Assembly (NCBI GenBank): GCA_036584565.1
Contig: JAZHDF010000073.1
Location: forward strand, 1-14,435
Source of the DNA: UBA9337 sp036584565
GTDB taxonomy: Bacteria > Patescibacteriota > Minisyncoccia > Moranbacterales > UBA9337
Direction: 5' to 3'
DNA length: 14,435 nucleotides
Shown: positions 13,104 to 14,435 of the stretch, in pieces
How the letters are laid out: every line of letters begins with the position of its first letter
Numbering within the stretch: the first letter of the stretch is position 1
Notes under the pieces: model-generated
The model's database searches: none
Told to the model about the DNA's origin: nothing
Seen by the model: only the letters and a program-made list of their open reading frames with translations
Translations under genes and position numbers: made by a program

Positions 13104-14435
13104 TTATAATTCCTCCCAGGAATCTATGGTGTAATTTGTTCCGGTCGGGAAATAAGGCGGCGGAGAATACAGCAAATTATTATCATAAATCAAATTTATA
13201 TTGGCATAACCGGTTCCGTCATCAAAACTGAATCCGTAACCCAATCGAGTAACAATCGCTCCATAAATGGTAATGTTATCTTTATAATCGCCTCCGGTAT
13301 GAATCCTACCCACCTTTCCGGTTGTCGCCAACATCGCCCCGTCAATCCTCAAATCATTCTCACTATCACCAAGAGTATCGATATTACCCTGAGACACCAA
13401 ACCGATAGCATCGTCCCCGTTATAATTAGTATACACTATATCTCTTTTTATATACATATTGGTGGCATTGCCCGGTGTAAGATTGGCAGAAACAATAGTT
13501 ATCCGTTTATTATCAATAATCCCTTCCACCCAGACATCATCCTCGACAAAAATCACCCCCTCATCGGGAATGGGATAAGTGACGGGGGCGGACTCGGTCT
13601 TTATTTCATTGGAGGACATATTCAAAACCCGAGAAACTTCCATCGTGCCGTCCGCCTTCAAAACAATATGTCGACCATGCTTGTCACCATTAAAATAAAT
13701 CCCGTTAGCGGAAACAATGGCACCTTCGGAGTCACCGGAACAATAAGAGCCGATATTGGCACAACCGGCCTCGCTTTTCATATCCGCCAAATCAATCAAG
13801 ACACTATCAAAATCCTTAACCGGAACGGGGAATTCTCTCCCGGCTAAAAAAACATCGCTCCGATTGGGAACCGGGGTTCCGTTTACAAAAAGCTCATTCT
13901 CAGCCGGAGAAACATGAGTGTGGACCCCGTATTCATCCGGTCCGCCATGCGAAGGATCGTCGTAGCTGGGAACCGAACTGCTGACAATATTATGCGCCAC
14001 CCCGTCAAATCTGATCCCTTTATTGGAATGAACCGCTCCGATTATATCGGTTCCCGATTTAAATTCGATATCCGAATCAGATAAAACCACGTATTCGCTC
14101 CAAGAAGGCTGACGAAAACGCACTTTAATGGTTCTCTTAAGATTAATATTTTTATTCGTCCAACCGGTGGACTCGACTTCGATAATCGTCGATGAGTCTT
14201 GTGGCGGCTCAACTTTTATTGAATATGTGCCTATTCCCTCAAAATCATCCTCATAAACATCATCTACTCCGTAAGCCACTCCGGAATCCCAAAACTGTCG
14301 AACTTGCTTAGTGGTCATTCCGGAGACCTGATGAGCCAAATACCATTTGTAAAAATAAATTCCCGCTTCCGCAATTTGCAAAGACTGCTCTTTGGCCTCC
14401 CGATTAAGACCGAAATTAATGTTGCTTACCACCAC
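13104..14435 (-). CDS. PilX-like pilus/prepilin-type protein, 5' end cut by the window
   Basis: 443 codons of a gene that runs off the window edge; the first visible codon (GTG) is probably an internal Val. The N-terminal part, FGLNREAKEQSLQIAEAGIYFYKWYL, is the region just after the hydrophobic helix of PilX-like prepilins, so a TM helix should lie in the missing part. A long beta-rich passenger follows, with VHSNKGIRFDG, IYFNGD, VWVEGIID and IYGAIVTRLG. It ends LLYSPPPYFPTG...YTIDSWEEL. That ending is familiar from Patescibacteria pilus-associated proteins. The protein sits upstream of pilM in the same operon and is likely a minor pilus component or surface adhesin. Four cysteines are not evident; C-A-N-I-G-S-Y-C (about 225-232) may form one disulfide. 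Confidence 0.8.
   Translation of the reverse strand: MVVSNINFGLNREAKEQSLQIAEAGIYFYKWYLAHQVSGMTTKQVRQFWDSGVAYGVDDVYEDDFEGIGTYSIKVEPPQDSSTIIEVESTGWTNKNINLKRTIKVRFRQPSWSEYVVLSDSDIEFKSGTDIIGAVHSNKGIRFDGVAHNIVSSSVPSYDDPSHGGPDEYGVHTHVSPAENELFVNGTPVPNRSDVFLAGREFPVPVKDFDSVLIDLADMKSEAGCANIGSYCSGDSEGAIVSANGIYFNGDKHGRHIVLKADGTMEVSRVLNMSSNEIKTESAPVTYPIPDEGVIFVEDDVWVEGIIDNKRITIVSANLTPGNATNMYIKRDIVYTNYNGDDAIGLVSQGNIDTLGDSENDLRIDGAMLATTGKVGRIHTGGDYKDNITIYGAIVTRLGYGFSFDDGTGYANINLIYDNNLLYSPPPYFPTGTNYTIDSWEEL

Noticed and set aside
13299..13847. Plus-strand 182-codon open frame inside the PilX-like gene
   Set aside because: Antisense to a well supported pilus gene; no motif, no ribosome binding site.
1..14435. 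CRISPR array, insertion sequence, prophage, toxin-antitoxin or defence genes
   Set aside because: No regularly spaced repeats, no transposase or integrase motifs, and no nuclease or toxin signatures were seen. The HTH/three-TM pair has no toxin-like feature that would support such a label.

Overview
The window looks like a piece of a Candidate Phyla Radiation (Patescibacteria, probably Parcubacteria-like) genome. The case rests on low GC, compact and often small proteins, AT-rich 5' leaders with few Shine-Dalgarno sequences, a lineage-style type IV pilus operon (PilX-like, PilM, PilN, PilO), an HTH plus degenerate nucleotidyltransferase regulator, and a DUF4105 protein. Genes end in TAA, TAG and also TGA (glycosyltransferase at 1895), so the SR1/Gracilibacteria code, in which TGA is glycine, is unlikely. 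The placement is inference; no ribosomal RNA is present.

Every protein gene lies on the minus strand, so the transcription units are best read from right to left. (1) 14435-10401: a type IV pilus operon, a PilX-like protein (cut by the window edge), pilM, pilN, pilO and a small one-TM protein. It ends at a strong bidirectional terminator (10288-10322). (2) 10033-10285, the only plus-strand block: tRNA-His(GTG), tRNA-Arg(TCG) and an orphan 3' tRNA fragment, with a good promoter in front. (3) 9906-9094: a membrane-anchored DUF4105 (Lnb-like) protein with its own promoter. (4) 8965-6784: a six-Asp-box lipoprotein, ribosome recycling factor and a Nudix-like protein with a damaged catalytic box, between a near-consensus promoter and a terminator. 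(5) 6608-5632: an HTH/nucleotidyltransferase-like regulator and a three-TM membrane protein, with an inverted repeat bracketing the promoter. (6) 5378-1895: a surface-glycan operon of a QxxRW-type family 2 glycosyltransferase, a Wzz-like chain-length protein and a family 4 glycosyltransferase. (7) 1779-177: a small one-TM protein and a tandem-thioredoxin DsbA-like protein, with an extended -10 promoter and a terminator at 133-161.

The common theme is the cell envelope: pilus assembly, glycan synthesis, disulfide chemistry outside the membrane, and a surface lipoprotein next to an Lnb-like domain. frr and the tRNAs are housekeeping genes set among these. The first ~57 bases stand apart: they are GC-rich and encode, in one minus-strand frame, what reads like the start of a PAS domain from another organism. 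They are probably a chimeric contig end.

I found no CRISPR array, insertion sequence, prophage or defence system. The least explained pieces are the regulator/three-TM pair with its palindromic promoter, the tRNA fragment, and the catalytic-residue changes in the DsbA-like and Nudix-like proteins.
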